The notes beneath the pieces were generated by a model that worked only from the letters and a program-made list of their open reading frames with translations, searched no databases and had not been told where the DNA came from. Below, in pieces: positions 1 through 7,883 of a DNA stretch of 62,741 nt. The first letter of the stretch is position 1; the number at the start of each line of letters is the position of its first letter. The DNA is from Jannaschia aquimarina. Its GTDB lineage: Bacteria > Pseudomonadota > Alphaproteobacteria > Rhodobacterales > Rhodobacteraceae. The stretch is from positions 1-62,741 of the forward strand of contig NZ_JYFE01000051.1 of the NCBI RefSeq assembly GCF_000877395.1. The letters are read 5' to 3'. Position numbers and translations under genes: made by a program.

Positions 1-56
1 GGGAGAAGGGAGAAGGGAGAAGGGAGAAGGGAGAAGGGAGAAGGGAGAAGGGAGAC
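1..56. repeat. Heptanucleotide tandem repeat (GGGAGAA)n
   Basis: Seven perfect GGGAGAA units are followed by one GGGAGAC unit. The array begins at the window edge, so its true length is unknown. It lies downstream of the minus-strand flagellar genes. No gene was recognised between its end and position 253. Short G-rich arrays of this kind can change length by slipped-strand mispairing. Confidence 0.95.
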
Positions 57-253
57 GGTCTCGCGATGCTCTGCCGAACGCAAGGCATATGTCCGACCGG
101 CAAGTCCAAAGCGCACGGGGCAAATCAATCGAGACAGGCTTCCTTTAGCTCAATCGGGCTACCCGAAGGGCCATTCTTGATCTGCCCGATGGTCCGTCAT
201 GACATCCGCCGGGCGGGCATCGGCAGGGAAAGATGCCTGCGTCGTCCCGCGGC

Positions 254-1036
254 TCAGAACCCGCGCAGCAAGACAAGCGCAGGTGACGTCGGTCCGCCCT
301 GATCGTTTCCGGCCCGGACGAGATAGAGGTCGATCGCGCGCGAAAGCGTCTCTTCTTCCGCGAGCCCGGAGATCGTCGAGGTTCCGAAAGTCGCTTCGGC
401 CCGGCGCTGGAACTCGTCGAGCTGACGGTCCAGATCCAGCGCGCCGATCCCTTTCGGCAGCCCGAGTGCGCCCTCGATCACCTCGCGCACCGGTGGGGTA
501 CCGAGGACCGTGAACCATTTGGCGGTCTCGGATCCGCTTCCCTCCGCGATGGCCTGCAGTTCGCGACGGGCATTGAGAGCGAGGCGGAGGGAGTTGCTCG
601 TCTCACCGACGGCCGTCTCGAAGCTTCGCTCGGCGAAGCGGGCGGTGATCCTGTCCGCAAAGCCGGGAACCGTCGTGTTGGGGCCGCCGGGTTCGCCGAA
701 GCCGAACGCGCGGCTGAACTCCCGGTAGCGGCGATCCGCCAGGCGGTTGGCAAGCGCATCCTGATCGGATGTCCCGTCCGCGAGCACTTTTCGAATGAAG
801 AACTTCGAATTCACATCCTCGGACAGCCCGAATGCCGCCAGCGCGGTCTCAAGAAGGCGGCGGTCAGCCACAAGTTCCTCTGCCGTCGTGATCTGTCCGA
901 TCTTCTCGCGGAAATAGTCCGTCGCCCGTTCGACGGCACCGGACGCCTCATAGGCGGCCCTCTGATCGCCATAGGTCCGCTCGAGGAACCGCCAACCGAG
1001 CAGACCGCCGGTCGGGAGGACAGGCTGGTAGGTCAT
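254..1036 (-). CDS. DUF1217 family protein of flagellar cluster
   Basis: This 260-residue protein starts MTYQPVLPTGG. It looks like the DUF1217 family, alpha-helical proteins commonly encoded beside flagellar genes in alphaproteobacteria and of undefined function. The ATG overlaps the TGA stop of flbT by four bases, so it is probably translationally coupled to it. A longer reading frame extends upstream, but that part lies inside flbT and is not expected to be translated. There is no signal peptide or membrane segment. It is the last gene of the fliC-flaF-flbT-DUF1217 run. The family assignment is from recall of the pattern; the flagellar role is inferred from position. Confidence 0.75.
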   Translation of the reverse strand: MTYQPVLPTGGLLGWRFLERTYGDQRAAYEASGAVERATDYFREKIGQITTAEELVADRRLLETALAAFGLSEDVNSKFFIRKVLADGTSDQDALANRLADRRYREFSRAFGFGEPGGPNTTVPGFADRITARFAERSFETAVGETSNSLRLALNARRELQAIAEGSGSETAKWFTVLGTPPVREVIEGALGLPKGIGALDLDRQLDEFQRRAEATFGTSTISGLAEEETLSRAIDLYLVRAGNDQGGPTSPALVLLRGF

Positions 1037-1440
1037 GACGCCTTCGCCAGCGCCAGGATCGCCGCTTCCCGCTGGCGAAGATCGACGAGGCGGCGCAGAG
1101 CCGGATAGTAGCGCCCGGCGAAGAGATCCGCCGAGATCCGCTCCACCAGGATCCTGTCGCCGGGATCCACGAACGCGGATGCAAGAGCCGAGATCGCGGT
1201 GTGGCATTCTTCGCGCGCGTCGCTCTCGGGCAGGATGCCGGCCACGACCATCTGGACGAGATGCGCGAGGCGCGAGACCGGCGTGGTCGCCTCGGTAGGG
1301 TCGATCGCATCCCGAAGACGCAAGATCGGAGTGTCCGGTGTCATCACGCGAAGCCGTGATGGTCGACCGACGCTTTCGAGAAGGGCCCCGGCGACCAGAA
1401 CCCGTTCCCCCGCGCGCAACTTGAGAAGGAGCCCGCTCAA
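1033..1440 (-). CDS. flbT: Flagellar biosynthesis repressor FlbT
   Basis: FlbT is a small alphaproteobacterial protein; in Caulobacter it binds the 5' leader of flagellin mRNA and destabilises it when assembly is incomplete. The product read here is 135 residues, the usual family size, with the conserved start SGLLLKLRAGERVLV and the family block LASAFVDPGDRILVE. The best start is a TTG at 1440, one base after the flaF stop at 1442; no ATG or GTG fits the conserved N-terminus. It overlaps the following DUF1217 gene by ATGA. Neighbouring fliC and flaF support the call. Confidence 0.9.
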   Translation of the reverse strand: MSGLLLKLRAGERVLVAGALLESVGRPSRLRVMTPDTPILRLRDAIDPTEATTPVSRLAHLVQMVVAGILPESDAREECHTAISALASAFVDPGDRILVERISADLFAGRYYPALRRLVDLRQREAAILALAKAS

Positions 1441-1441
1441 T

Positions 1442-1816
1442 TCAGGATACCTCGGTCGAAAGCCCGCCAATGATGCGACGGTTGATCTCGATGAGGATCC
1501 GGATATCGCCACGCCCGGCGAGAAGTTCCGCGGTCTGCCGCTCGACGAAGCCGGCAAGCCCGGCCAGCGAGGCGCGCAGGCTATCCGGCATCTCGTTGTC
1601 GTTCTGAAGCGTGACTGCGGCGATAGCGCTCCAAAGGCGGCGGTTGTCGTGCATGACTTCGGCCCGGCGGCTGAAAGGAACCGCATCGTCGGAGAATGCG
1701 GCGATCATGCGCCGCGTCAGATCCGTCATGACCCGTGCCTCCGCGCGCTTGGGGGAAAGGATCGCATCGTCGATGGCGGCATAAGCGCCGGCGGCGGGTC
1801 GGGAATGGTACATCAT
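1442..1816 (-). CDS. flaF: Flagellar biosynthesis regulator FlaF
   Basis: FlaF acts with FlbT to control flagellin translation and secretion in alphaproteobacteria. The product is about 124 residues, helical and without a signal peptide. It contains the conserved central block LTRRMIAAF and the pattern NRRLWSAIAAVTLQND, followed by VERQTAELLAGRGDIRILI. Two adjacent ATG codons (1816 and 1813) are possible starts. I see no strong ribosome-binding site, so the exact start is uncertain. It lies 68 bases downstream of fliC and almost touches flbT, consistent with one operon. Confidence 0.88.
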   Translation of the reverse strand: MMYHSRPAAGAYAAIDDAILSPKRAEARVMTDLTRRMIAAFSDDAVPFSRRAEVMHDNRRLWSAIAAVTLQNDNEMPDSLRASLAGLAGFVERQTAELLAGRGDIRILIEINRRIIGGLSTEVS

Positions 1817-1884
1817 GGACCGTCTGCTGGAGTTCGGGATCGGACGGCGCGGGATCACCCGCGCCGTCCGGCGTCAGTTCGGCC

Positions 1885-3189
1885 TTAGCGGAACAGGGCC
1901 AGGATCGACTGTGGCGCCTGGTTGGCGATCGACAACGACTGGGTCGCCAGCTGCTGCTGCACCTGCAGGGCCTGCAGACGCGCCGAGGCCTCTTCCATGT
2001 TGGCGTCGACCAGCGACCCGATGCCCGACTTCAACGAGTCCGACAGCTTCGAGATGAAGTCCGACTGGGTCTCGATCCGACCTTGCGAGGAACCGAAGGC
2101 GGCCGACGAGTCGATCGCGGTCTGGATCAGACCTTCGATCTGGTCGAGCGCAGCCTCGGATCCTGCCTCGCTCGAGACGTCGATGCCGCTCAGCTTCTCC
2201 AGACCGCCGCCGATGGTCGTATCGTCGGAGCCATAGGAGTTGACGGCGATGCTGAAGCCGTCCGCTGCGACAAGCGCACCGACAACGGTCACTTCACCAG
2301 CATCCGTAACGGTCGCCTGCACGCCGGTATCCTCGAAACCCTTCTCCTTGATGTACTCATTGAAGGAGTCGGCGAGGCCCTGAGCCACATCAGCCCGGGT
2401 GTCGCCGTCGCGGGCGACGTACTTGATGTCGTTGAGGTCCGTCGTGTTGAGCGCCGTACCGCCAAATGCGCCGGCACCGGCCGAGATGGTGATTGCGTAG
2501 CCCTGCCCGGCCTCGACGCCGTCAGCGGCAGTCGTGCCGATCTCGAAAACGGCATCGTTCCGCGTCGTCGCGTTGCCCGCGATCGCGAATGCCGCGGCAT
2601 CGCCTTCGCCCGTGACATTGTTCGCGGCGGTGGCGAGAGCTGTCGGCGTTCCGTTGATCGACGACGCTTCGACACCGAGATCCTGCTTGCCGACCGAGAT
2701 CGAACTGGAGGACACACCGGAAGCCGACCGGTCGAGCGAAGCCAGGATGTCGACGGAGCCGCTGCCCGCATCGGTCTCCTTGTTCGACAGCAGGTTGAGA
2801 CCGTTGAACTGGGCAGCCCCGACAACCGCACCGATCTGGTCACGAAGCGCGACGATATCGGCCTGGATCTTCGAGCGATCGACATTGTCCTCCTGAGAGG
2901 CGACGATCTTGCCCTTGATCTGCGTCAGCAGGTCGGTGACCGTCTCCGAGGCGTTGCGGGCCACGGCCACGGTGCTCTCGCCGAGCGCGAGGCTTTCCTT
3001 GATGGCTTTGAAGCCCTGGACGTCGGATTCCATCTGCTTGGAGATGGCCCAGACGGCGGCATTGTCCTTGGCGCTGCCGACGGACTTGCCGGTCGAGATC
3101 TCGGACTGGGTCTGGCCGAGGCTCTTGTTGATGTTCTGAAGCGTCTGAAGCGCGACCATCGCGCCGTTGTTGGTCAGAATGCTGGACAT
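1885..3189 (-). CDS. fliC: Flagellin
   Basis: This is the filament subunit, exported through the flagellar type III apparatus and polymerised outside the cell. The protein has 434 residues. The conserved N-terminal D0/D1 helices start MSSILTNNGAMVALQTLQNI and continue through STGKSVGSAKDNAA. The C-terminal helix ends LSIANQAPQSILALFR. The middle region (about residues 150-340) is acidic, rich in Ala/Gly/Thr and variable, as expected for surface-exposed domains. The ATG at 3189 follows a purine-rich stretch; an in-frame codon further upstream would add a non-flagellin tail and is rejected. flaF and flbT follow directly. Confidence 0.97.
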   Translation of the reverse strand: MSSILTNNGAMVALQTLQNINKSLGQTQSEISTGKSVGSAKDNAAVWAISKQMESDVQGFKAIKESLALGESTVAVARNASETVTDLLTQIKGKIVASQEDNVDRSKIQADIVALRDQIGAVVGAAQFNGLNLLSNKETDAGSGSVDILASLDRSASGVSSSSISVGKQDLGVEASSINGTPTALATAANNVTGEGDAAAFAIAGNATTRNDAVFEIGTTAADGVEAGQGYAITISAGAGAFGGTALNTTDLNDIKYVARDGDTRADVAQGLADSFNEYIKEKGFEDTGVQATVTDAGEVTVVGALVAADGFSIAVNSYGSDDTTIGGGLEKLSGIDVSSEAGSEAALDQIEGLIQTAIDSSAAFGSSQGRIETQSDFISKLSDSLKSGIGSLVDANMEEASARLQALQVQQQLATQSLSIANQAPQSILALFR

Positions 3190-3250
3190 GGTGGTTCTTT
3201 TCCCGTTCTGCGCCCGCTTTGCGAGCAAGTGGAAACAGCGTTCTGCCGTT

Positions 3251-3265
3251 GGGCGCCAAGCGCCC
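3251..3265 (-). promoter_or_regulatory. Stem-loop in fliC leader
   Basis: A perfect 6-bp inverted repeat GGGCGC-N3-GCGCCC lies about 60 bases upstream of the fliC start, in the expected mRNA leader. FlbT is known to act on the flagellin 5' leader in Caulobacter. Whether this hairpin is such a target is inference. No clear sigma-28 or sigma-54 promoter was recognised upstream. Confidence 0.4.
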
Positions 3266-3453
3266 GGTGGGTCGCCCTTCTGGGCCCGGTCTGAATGGAC
3301 CGCGAACCTTAACCGGGTATGAATCCCGCCCCGCCGAATACCTTCGATTTGTGTCTATTGCCGTGCGGATCGGCGTCCCCATTGCAACCTGAGCCCCACC
3401 CTTTACCGTTGCCGCAGCGTCAGGCCGTGTGGCCGCGCAAAGGGAGGAAAGAC

Positions 3454-4470
3454 ATGAAAGCCTTTACGAAATTCACCGGCGTCACCGCCGCGACCATCCT
3501 TGCGGCCGGTCTGGCCCAGGCCCAGACCACCACGCTGCGGATCCAGAACCATCAGTCGCCGGACTCGACGACGGGACGGGTGATCGCCGACTTCGTCGAG
3601 ACCGTCGACCGCATGTCCGGCGGCGACATCGCCATCGAGATGTTCTACTCCTCCGCCGTCGTCGCCTCGGCCGAGACGTTCGACGCCGCGGCCAGCGGCA
3701 TCCTCGATTGCGACATGACCAATGGCAGCTACCAGACCGGCAAGAACGCTGCCTACCAGTTCGTCGCCGACACGATGGGGGGCTACGATACGCCGCTGCA
3801 ATACCAGGCCTGGGTCAATCTCGGCGGCGGCCGCGAGCGGATCAACGAACTCTACGCCCCCGAAGGGATGACCTTCATCGGCGCCCATGTGGGCGGGCAG
3901 GAATCGCTCAATTCGACCTCTCCGCTCACCGGGATCGCAGATCTCGAGAACTTCAAGTTCCGCTCTCCCCCCGGAATGCAGACCGAGATCTTCGCGTCGC
4001 TCGGTGCCTCGCCCATCGTGATGGATTTCACCGAGATCTTCACCGCGCTCGAGACGGGCATCATCGACGGGGCCGACGCCTCCTCGCTGGCGGTGAATGT
4101 GGGCCTCGGCATCTACGACATCGCCAAGCACACGACCTTCCCGGGCTTCCATTCCATGTCGTCGGACCAGCTCGCCTGCCGTACCGAGGTCTGGGAGGCC
4201 ATGCCCGAAGCCCATCGTGCCATCATCGAGACGGCGCACAAGGCGATGGCGATGGATCTCATGATGCTGACCCTGGTCGAGAACGGCGAGGCGCTGCGCG
4301 ACCTGCCGGAAAAGGGCGTCACCATCCACGATTGGTCGGCCGAGGATCGCGCCGCCTTCCGCGCCGCCGCACAGGCCGCCTGGGAGGATTGGGCCTCCAA
4401 GACCCCCGAAGCCGCCGAGATGGTCCAGAGCCATCGCGACTTCATCGCGCGGATCGGCCTGTCCGAATGA
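3454..4470 (+). CDS. TRAP transporter substrate-binding protein (DctP family)
   Basis: This is a periplasmic binding protein for a tripartite ATP-independent transporter, a class that usually binds organic acids. It has 338 residues. A signal peptide covers about residues 1-23 and ends in LAAGLAQAQ. The mature fold carries family blocks such as FKFRSPPGMQTEIFASLGA (near residues 165-185) and a helical region after TALETGIIDGAD. The ATG has a strong GGGAGGA ribosome-binding site. No DctQ or DctM membrane subunit is adjacent, so it is an orphan that must work with components encoded elsewhere. The substrate cannot be read from sequence. Confidence 0.9.
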   Translation: MKAFTKFTGVTAATILAAGLAQAQTTTLRIQNHQSPDSTTGRVIADFVETVDRMSGGDIAIEMFYSSAVVASAETFDAAASGILDCDMTNGSYQTGKNAAYQFVADTMGGYDTPLQYQAWVNLGGGRERINELYAPEGMTFIGAHVGGQESLNSTSPLTGIADLENFKFRSPPGMQTEIFASLGASPIVMDFTEIFTALETGIIDGADASSLAVNVGLGIYDIAKHTTFPGFHSMSSDQLACRTEVWEAMPEAHRAIIETAHKAMAMDLMMLTLVENGEALRDLPEKGVTIHDWSAEDRAAFRAAAQAAWEDWASKTPEAAEMVQSHRDFIARIGLSE

Positions 4471-4477
4471 GACCAGC

Positions 4478-4506
4478 GCCCGTCCCGGCCATGGGCCGGG
4501 GCGGGC
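4478..4506. terminator. Strong stem-loop between dctP and folD
   Basis: A 13-bp stem (GCCCGTCCCGGCC, ATG loop, GGCCGGGGCGGGC, one G-U pair) sits between the convergent dctP and folD stop codons. No U-tract follows on either strand, so it is either a weak intrinsic terminator or a transcript-end stabiliser. Confidence 0.6.
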
Positions 4507-4508
4507 CG

Positions 4509-5405
4509 TCAGGCGGTCAGGCCGTCGGGCTCCGGCAGATCGTGGATCCGGCAGGCCGCCGTGACTGTGTTGGCCAGTAGGCAGGCGATCGTCATCGGCC
4601 CGACGCCACCGGGCACCGGCGTGATCGCGGCCGCCACCTCCTCCGCTTCGTCGAAGGCCACGTCACCCACAAGCCGGGTCTTGCCGGGCTTGTCGGGATG
4701 AGCCTCGCGGGTGATGCCGACATCGATCACCGTCGCCCCCGGCTTGACCCAATCGCCACGCACCATGCGCGCCCGGCCCACGGCGGCGACAAGGATGTCC
4801 GCCCGCCGGCAGACGTCAGGCAGATCCTTCGTGCGGGAATGCGCGATCGTGACGGTGCAGTTCTCGCGCAGCAACAATTGCGCCATCGGCTTGCCGAAGA
4901 GGTTCGAGCGTCCGACGACCACAGCCTCCATTCCAGCCAGGTTCCCCAGCCTGTCCCGCAGCAGCATCAGGCAACCCAGCGGCGTGCAGCTGACCAGCGC
5001 ATCGCCGCCCGTGGCCAGCAGACCGGCATTCGCGACGCTCAACCCGTCGACGTCCTTGGCCGGGTCGATCCGGGCCACGGTCCGCCGCTCGTCCAGATGG
5101 GCGGGCACCGGGAACTGACACAGGATGCCATGCACCTCCGGGTCGGCGTTCAGCCGGTCGATCAGGGCGAAGAGGTCCGCCTCGGAGACGTCCGCGGGCA
5201 GCCGATGCTCGAACGAAGCCATTCCGGCCGCGACGGTCGCCTTGCGCTTGTGGCCGACATAGACCTCGCTCGCCGGGTCGTCACCCACGAGGATGACGGC
5301 AAGGCCGGGCGCCACGCCCGCCGCCTTCAGGCGTGCGACCTCCTCGGCCACGCGGTCCCGTATCCCTGCCGCAAAGGCCTTCCCGTCGATGATCTCCGCG
5401 CCCAT
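4509..5405 (-). CDS. folD: Bifunctional methylenetetrahydrofolate dehydrogenase/cyclohydrolase
   Basis: FolD interconverts 5,10-methylene-, methenyl- and 10-formyl-tetrahydrofolate using NADP in the cytoplasm. The product has 298 residues, the family length. Recognisable blocks include the N-terminal catalytic region with [16 protein letters not shown], the signature GILCQFPVP, the cofactor-site segment [18 protein letters not shown] and the C-terminal [15 protein letters not shown]. It lies 13 bases downstream of a chorismate mutase gene, with fhs further upstream on the same strand. Together with fhs this makes a complete C1-folate oxidation and reduction branch. Confidence 0.96.
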   Translation of the reverse strand: MGAEIIDGKAFAAGIRDRVAEEVARLKAAGVAPGLAVILVGDDPASEVYVGHKRKATVAAGMASFEHRLPADVSEADLFALIDRLNADPEVHGILCQFPVPAHLDERRTVARIDPAKDVDGLSVANAGLLATGGDALVSCTPLGCLMLLRDRLGNLAGMEAVVVGRSNLFGKPMAQLLLRENCTVTIAHSRTKDLPDVCRRADILVAAVGRARMVRGDWVKPGATVIDVGITREAHPDKPGKTRLVGDVAFDEAEEVAAAITPVPGGVGPMTIACLLANTVTAACRIHDLPEPDGLTA

Positions 5406-5418
5406 GTCCCGCGCCCCC

Positions 5419-5730
5419 TCAGATGTTGCGGCCGCCCTTGCCGAGGACGGCCTCCTCCTCGGCGATGAAGTGGTCCACCATCACCCGCCATATGTCCGCG
5501 GCGAGATCGGGATGCACCCCCCGCCGATCCGCCCCCGCCCGGACCCGGTCGAGGACCTCTGCGACCCGCGAGGGCTGGGCGGCGGCCAGACCGTCCCTCG
5601 CCTTGATGACCTTGACCTTTTCCACCACGGCCTGCCGCCGTGCCAGCAGCGACAGCAGATCATCGTCGATGGCGTCGATCGCCGCGCGGCACTCCGCCAG
5701 GGTTTCCCATTCGGGTCTTTCGGTCGTCAT
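5419..5730 (-). CDS. Chorismate mutase, AroQ type
   Basis: This is a 103-residue all-helical protein. The AroQ pattern is visible: a first helix with [20 protein letters not shown], then [13 protein letters not shown] and a C-terminal helix ending FIAEEEAVL. The family converts chorismate to prephenate in Phe/Tyr synthesis, but stand-alone members can also have isochorismate-pyruvate lyase activity. The start at 5730 has a GGGGAGA ribosome-binding site; a longer frame upstream runs through the repeat-rich intergenic region and is rejected. Its place between fhs and folD has no obvious metabolic reason. Confidence 0.85.
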   Translation of the reverse strand: MTTERPEWETLAECRAAIDAIDDDLLSLLARRQAVVEKVKVIKARDGLAAAQPSRVAEVLDRVRAGADRRGVHPDLAADIWRVMVDHFIAEEEAVLGKGGRNI

Positions 5731-5764
5731 GTCGTCTCCCCTCCGGATCGGAGGCATCCCCCCG

Positions 5765-5787
5765 CTTCTTCTCGGCACAAATACTCC
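5765..5787 (-). repeat. Dispersed 3'-end element, copy 1 (GGAGTATTT type)
   Basis: Read on the minus strand, this 23-bp stretch is GGAGTATTTG followed by TGCCGAGAAGAAG. It is nearly identical to positions 61595-61617. It lies between fhs and the chorismate mutase gene, just downstream of a GC-rich segment with GGGC/GCCC complementarity. Its role is unknown; its position fits a transcription-end or intergenic repeat element. Confidence 0.7.
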
Positions 5788-5882
5788 CGCCGGAGGCCCG
5801 GGTCGCGGGGGGCTCGATGCCCTCCGCGCCCCGCATCCGAGCGGACCGCCCGCGGCGGCGCGCAACGCGCCCGTGCGTCGTT

Positions 5883-5924
5883 TGTCTGCACGGGGGGTGT
5901 ACAGGGGGTGCACAGGGGGTGCAC
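5883..5924 (+). repeat. GTGCAC-type 11-bp tandem repeat, copy A
   Basis: The array reads TGCACGGGGGG, TGTACAGGGGG, TGCACAGGGGG, TGCAC, which is an 11-bp unit. It is preceded by TTTGT. The same unit recurs at 34036-34078 and, inverted, at 61338-61380 and 61461-61490. In this copy the leader octamer reads GTCTGCAC, the exact reverse complement of the GTGCAGAC leader of copy B. The site is intergenic, just downstream of the fhs stop. No known function. Confidence 0.85.
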
Positions 5925-5936
5925 GCCGTTTCCGCC

Positions 5937-7610
5937 TCAGAAGAGCCCCTCGATCTGCCCCGCATCGTTGAGCCGGATCGCCTCGGCCGACGGCACGCGC
6001 GGCAGGCCCGGCATGGTCATGATCTCCCCGCAGACCACCACGATGAACCCCGCTCCGGCACTCAGCCGCACCTCCCGCACGGGGACGGAGTGACCGATCG
6101 GCGCGCCCCGCAGGTTCGGGTCGGTGCTGAACGAATACTGGGTCTTGGCCATGCAGACCGGCAGATCGCCGTAGCCCTGATCCTCCCACAGCCGGAGCTG
6201 GTCGCGGATCTTCTTGTCCGCGAGCACCTCGTCGGCGCGGTAGATCCGCTTGGCGATGGTCTCGATCTTCTCGAAGAGAGGCATGTCATCCCCATAGAGC
6301 GGGGCGAAGTTCGACACGCCGGCATCGGCGATTTCCGCCACACGGGTCGCCAGCGCCTCGGCCCCCTTGCCCCCCCCGGCCCAGTGCCGGGAAACGATCG
6401 CCTCGGAGCCCTGTTCGGCCACATACGCACTGATCGCCGCGACCTCTTCCTCGGCGTCGCCAGAGAAGTGATTGATTGCCACGACGACCGGCACGCCGAA
6501 GGATTTCACGTTCTCGATATGCCGCCCCAGATTGGCGCAGCCCTTCCGGACGGCCTCCACATCCGTGGCGCCCAGATCACCCTTGGCCACGCCACCGTTC
6601 ATCTTCATCGCCCGCACGGTTGCGACAAGAACCACGCAGGATGGCGTCAGGCCTGCTTTGCGGCACTTGATGTCGAAGAACTTCTCCGCCCCGAGATCGG
6701 CGCCGAACCCGGCCTCGGTCACGACATAATCGGCCAGCTTCAGTGCGGTCTTCGTCGCGATGACCGAGTTGCAGCCATGGGCGATGTTGGCGAACGGCCC
6801 GCCATGGACGAAGGCCGGATTGTTCTCGAGCGTCTGGACCAGGTTCGGCTGCATCGCGTCCTTCAGGAGAACGGTCATGGCCCCGTCCGCCTTCATGTCA
6901 CGACAGAAGACCGGGGAGCGGTCGCGCCGGTAGGCGACGATCATGTCCCCCAGCCGCCGCTCCAGATCAGAGAGATCGTCGGCCAGGCAGAGGCATGCCA
7001 TGACCTCCGACGCCACGGTGATGTCGAACCCCCCCTCACGCGGGAAGCCGTTGGCCACCCCGCCCAGGCTGCACACGACCTGTCGCAGGGCCCGGTCGTT
7101 CATGTCCACGACCCGCCGCCACTGGATGCGGCGGATGTCGATCTCCTGCTCGTTGCCCCAGTAGATGTGGTTGTCGATCATCGCGCTCAGCAGCGAGTGG
7201 GCCGAGGTGATCGCATGAAAGTCGCCGGTGAAGTGGAGGTTCATGTCCTCCATCGGCACGATCTGCGCATAGCCCCCCCCGGCCGCCCCGCCCTTCATCC
7301 CGAAGTTCGGCCCCAGAGATGCCTCACGGATGCAGACCATCGCGTCCTTGCCGATCGCATTCAGCCCGTCGCCCAGACCCACGGTCGTGGTCGTCTTCCC
7401 CTCTCCGGCGGGGGTCGGATTGATCGCGGTCACCAGGATCAGCTTGCCGTCCTCGCGATCCCTCAGGCCGTCGATGAAGCCTTGGCCGATCTTGGCCTTG
7501 TCATGGCCGTAGGGCAGGAGATGCTCGGCGGGGATCCCGAGGCGGTCGCCGATCTGCTGGATCGGCTTCTTCGCCGCCTCGCGGGCGATCTCGATATCTG
7601 TCTTGGGCAT
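5937..7610 (-). CDS. fhs: Formate--tetrahydrofolate ligase
   Basis: This enzyme joins formate to tetrahydrofolate at the cost of ATP, or runs in reverse to release formate and ATP. It has 557 residues, the usual size. The nucleotide-binding loop [14 protein letters not shown] sits near residues 66-79. Other family blocks include [33 protein letters not shown], the segment [15 protein letters not shown] and the C-terminal [10 protein letters not shown]. The ATG at 7610 has an AGGAAAG ribosome-binding site. With folD downstream and formate dehydrogenase upstream it probably serves dissimilatory oxidation of C1 units. Confidence 0.97.
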   Translation of the reverse strand: MPKTDIEIAREAAKKPIQQIGDRLGIPAEHLLPYGHDKAKIGQGFIDGLRDREDGKLILVTAINPTPAGEGKTTTTVGLGDGLNAIGKDAMVCIREASLGPNFGMKGGAAGGGYAQIVPMEDMNLHFTGDFHAITSAHSLLSAMIDNHIYWGNEQEIDIRRIQWRRVVDMNDRALRQVVCSLGGVANGFPREGGFDITVASEVMACLCLADDLSDLERRLGDMIVAYRRDRSPVFCRDMKADGAMTVLLKDAMQPNLVQTLENNPAFVHGGPFANIAHGCNSVIATKTALKLADYVVTEAGFGADLGAEKFFDIKCRKAGLTPSCVVLVATVRAMKMNGGVAKGDLGATDVEAVRKGCANLGRHIENVKSFGVPVVVAINHFSGDAEEEVAAISAYVAEQGSEAIVSRHWAGGGKGAEALATRVAEIADAGVSNFAPLYGDDMPLFEKIETIAKRIYRADEVLADKKIRDQLRLWEDQGYGDLPVCMAKTQYSFSTDPNLRGAPIGHSVPVREVRLSAGAGFIVVVCGEIMTMPGLPRVPSAEAIRLNDAGQIEGLF

Positions 7611-7819
7611 GGCGATCTTTCCTGCGCGTCCTGTCGCAGCCCTAGCGTCCCGGACGCGCGACGGGGATAGCGGAACACGACGTTTTCGGTCGTTTTGGCG
7701 GCGTCACCGGCCCCTCCCGGTGGCACGGCGGAGCGGATCGGAAACCGCGATCCCTGCACGGCACATTCGTGCGTGCCCGGCACTTCGGCTTGCGGACGCA
7801 CCCGGCTCAGACGACCGGA

Positions 7820-7866
7820 GCGAGGGGCCGGCCCCTCGCGCTCCCCGGGATATTTCCGGCAGGATG
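7820..7866 (+). repeat. GC palindrome followed by GGATATTT element
   Basis: A perfect 20-bp palindrome (GCGAGGGGCC/GGCCCCTCGC, 7820-7839) is followed by CTCCCCGGGATATTTC and CGGCAGGATGA. This architecture, a GC hairpin then CCCCGG, a short AT stretch and a purine-rich tail, resembles the element near 61555-61617. It lies between fdh and fhs, and could act as a terminator for plus-strand transcription or as a transcript-end structure. Confidence 0.55.
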
Positions 7867-7883
7867 AGGGAGAAAGCGGCGCC

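Noticed and set aside
66-302. Plus-strand frame after the heptamer repeat
   Set aside because: No ribosome-binding site and no protein-like composition; it overlaps the DUF1217 gene end.
1735-3294. Long plus-strand reading frame of 519 codons
   Set aside because: It lies opposite the clear flagellin gene, is Arg/Gly-rich and has no family features. It is an antisense shadow.
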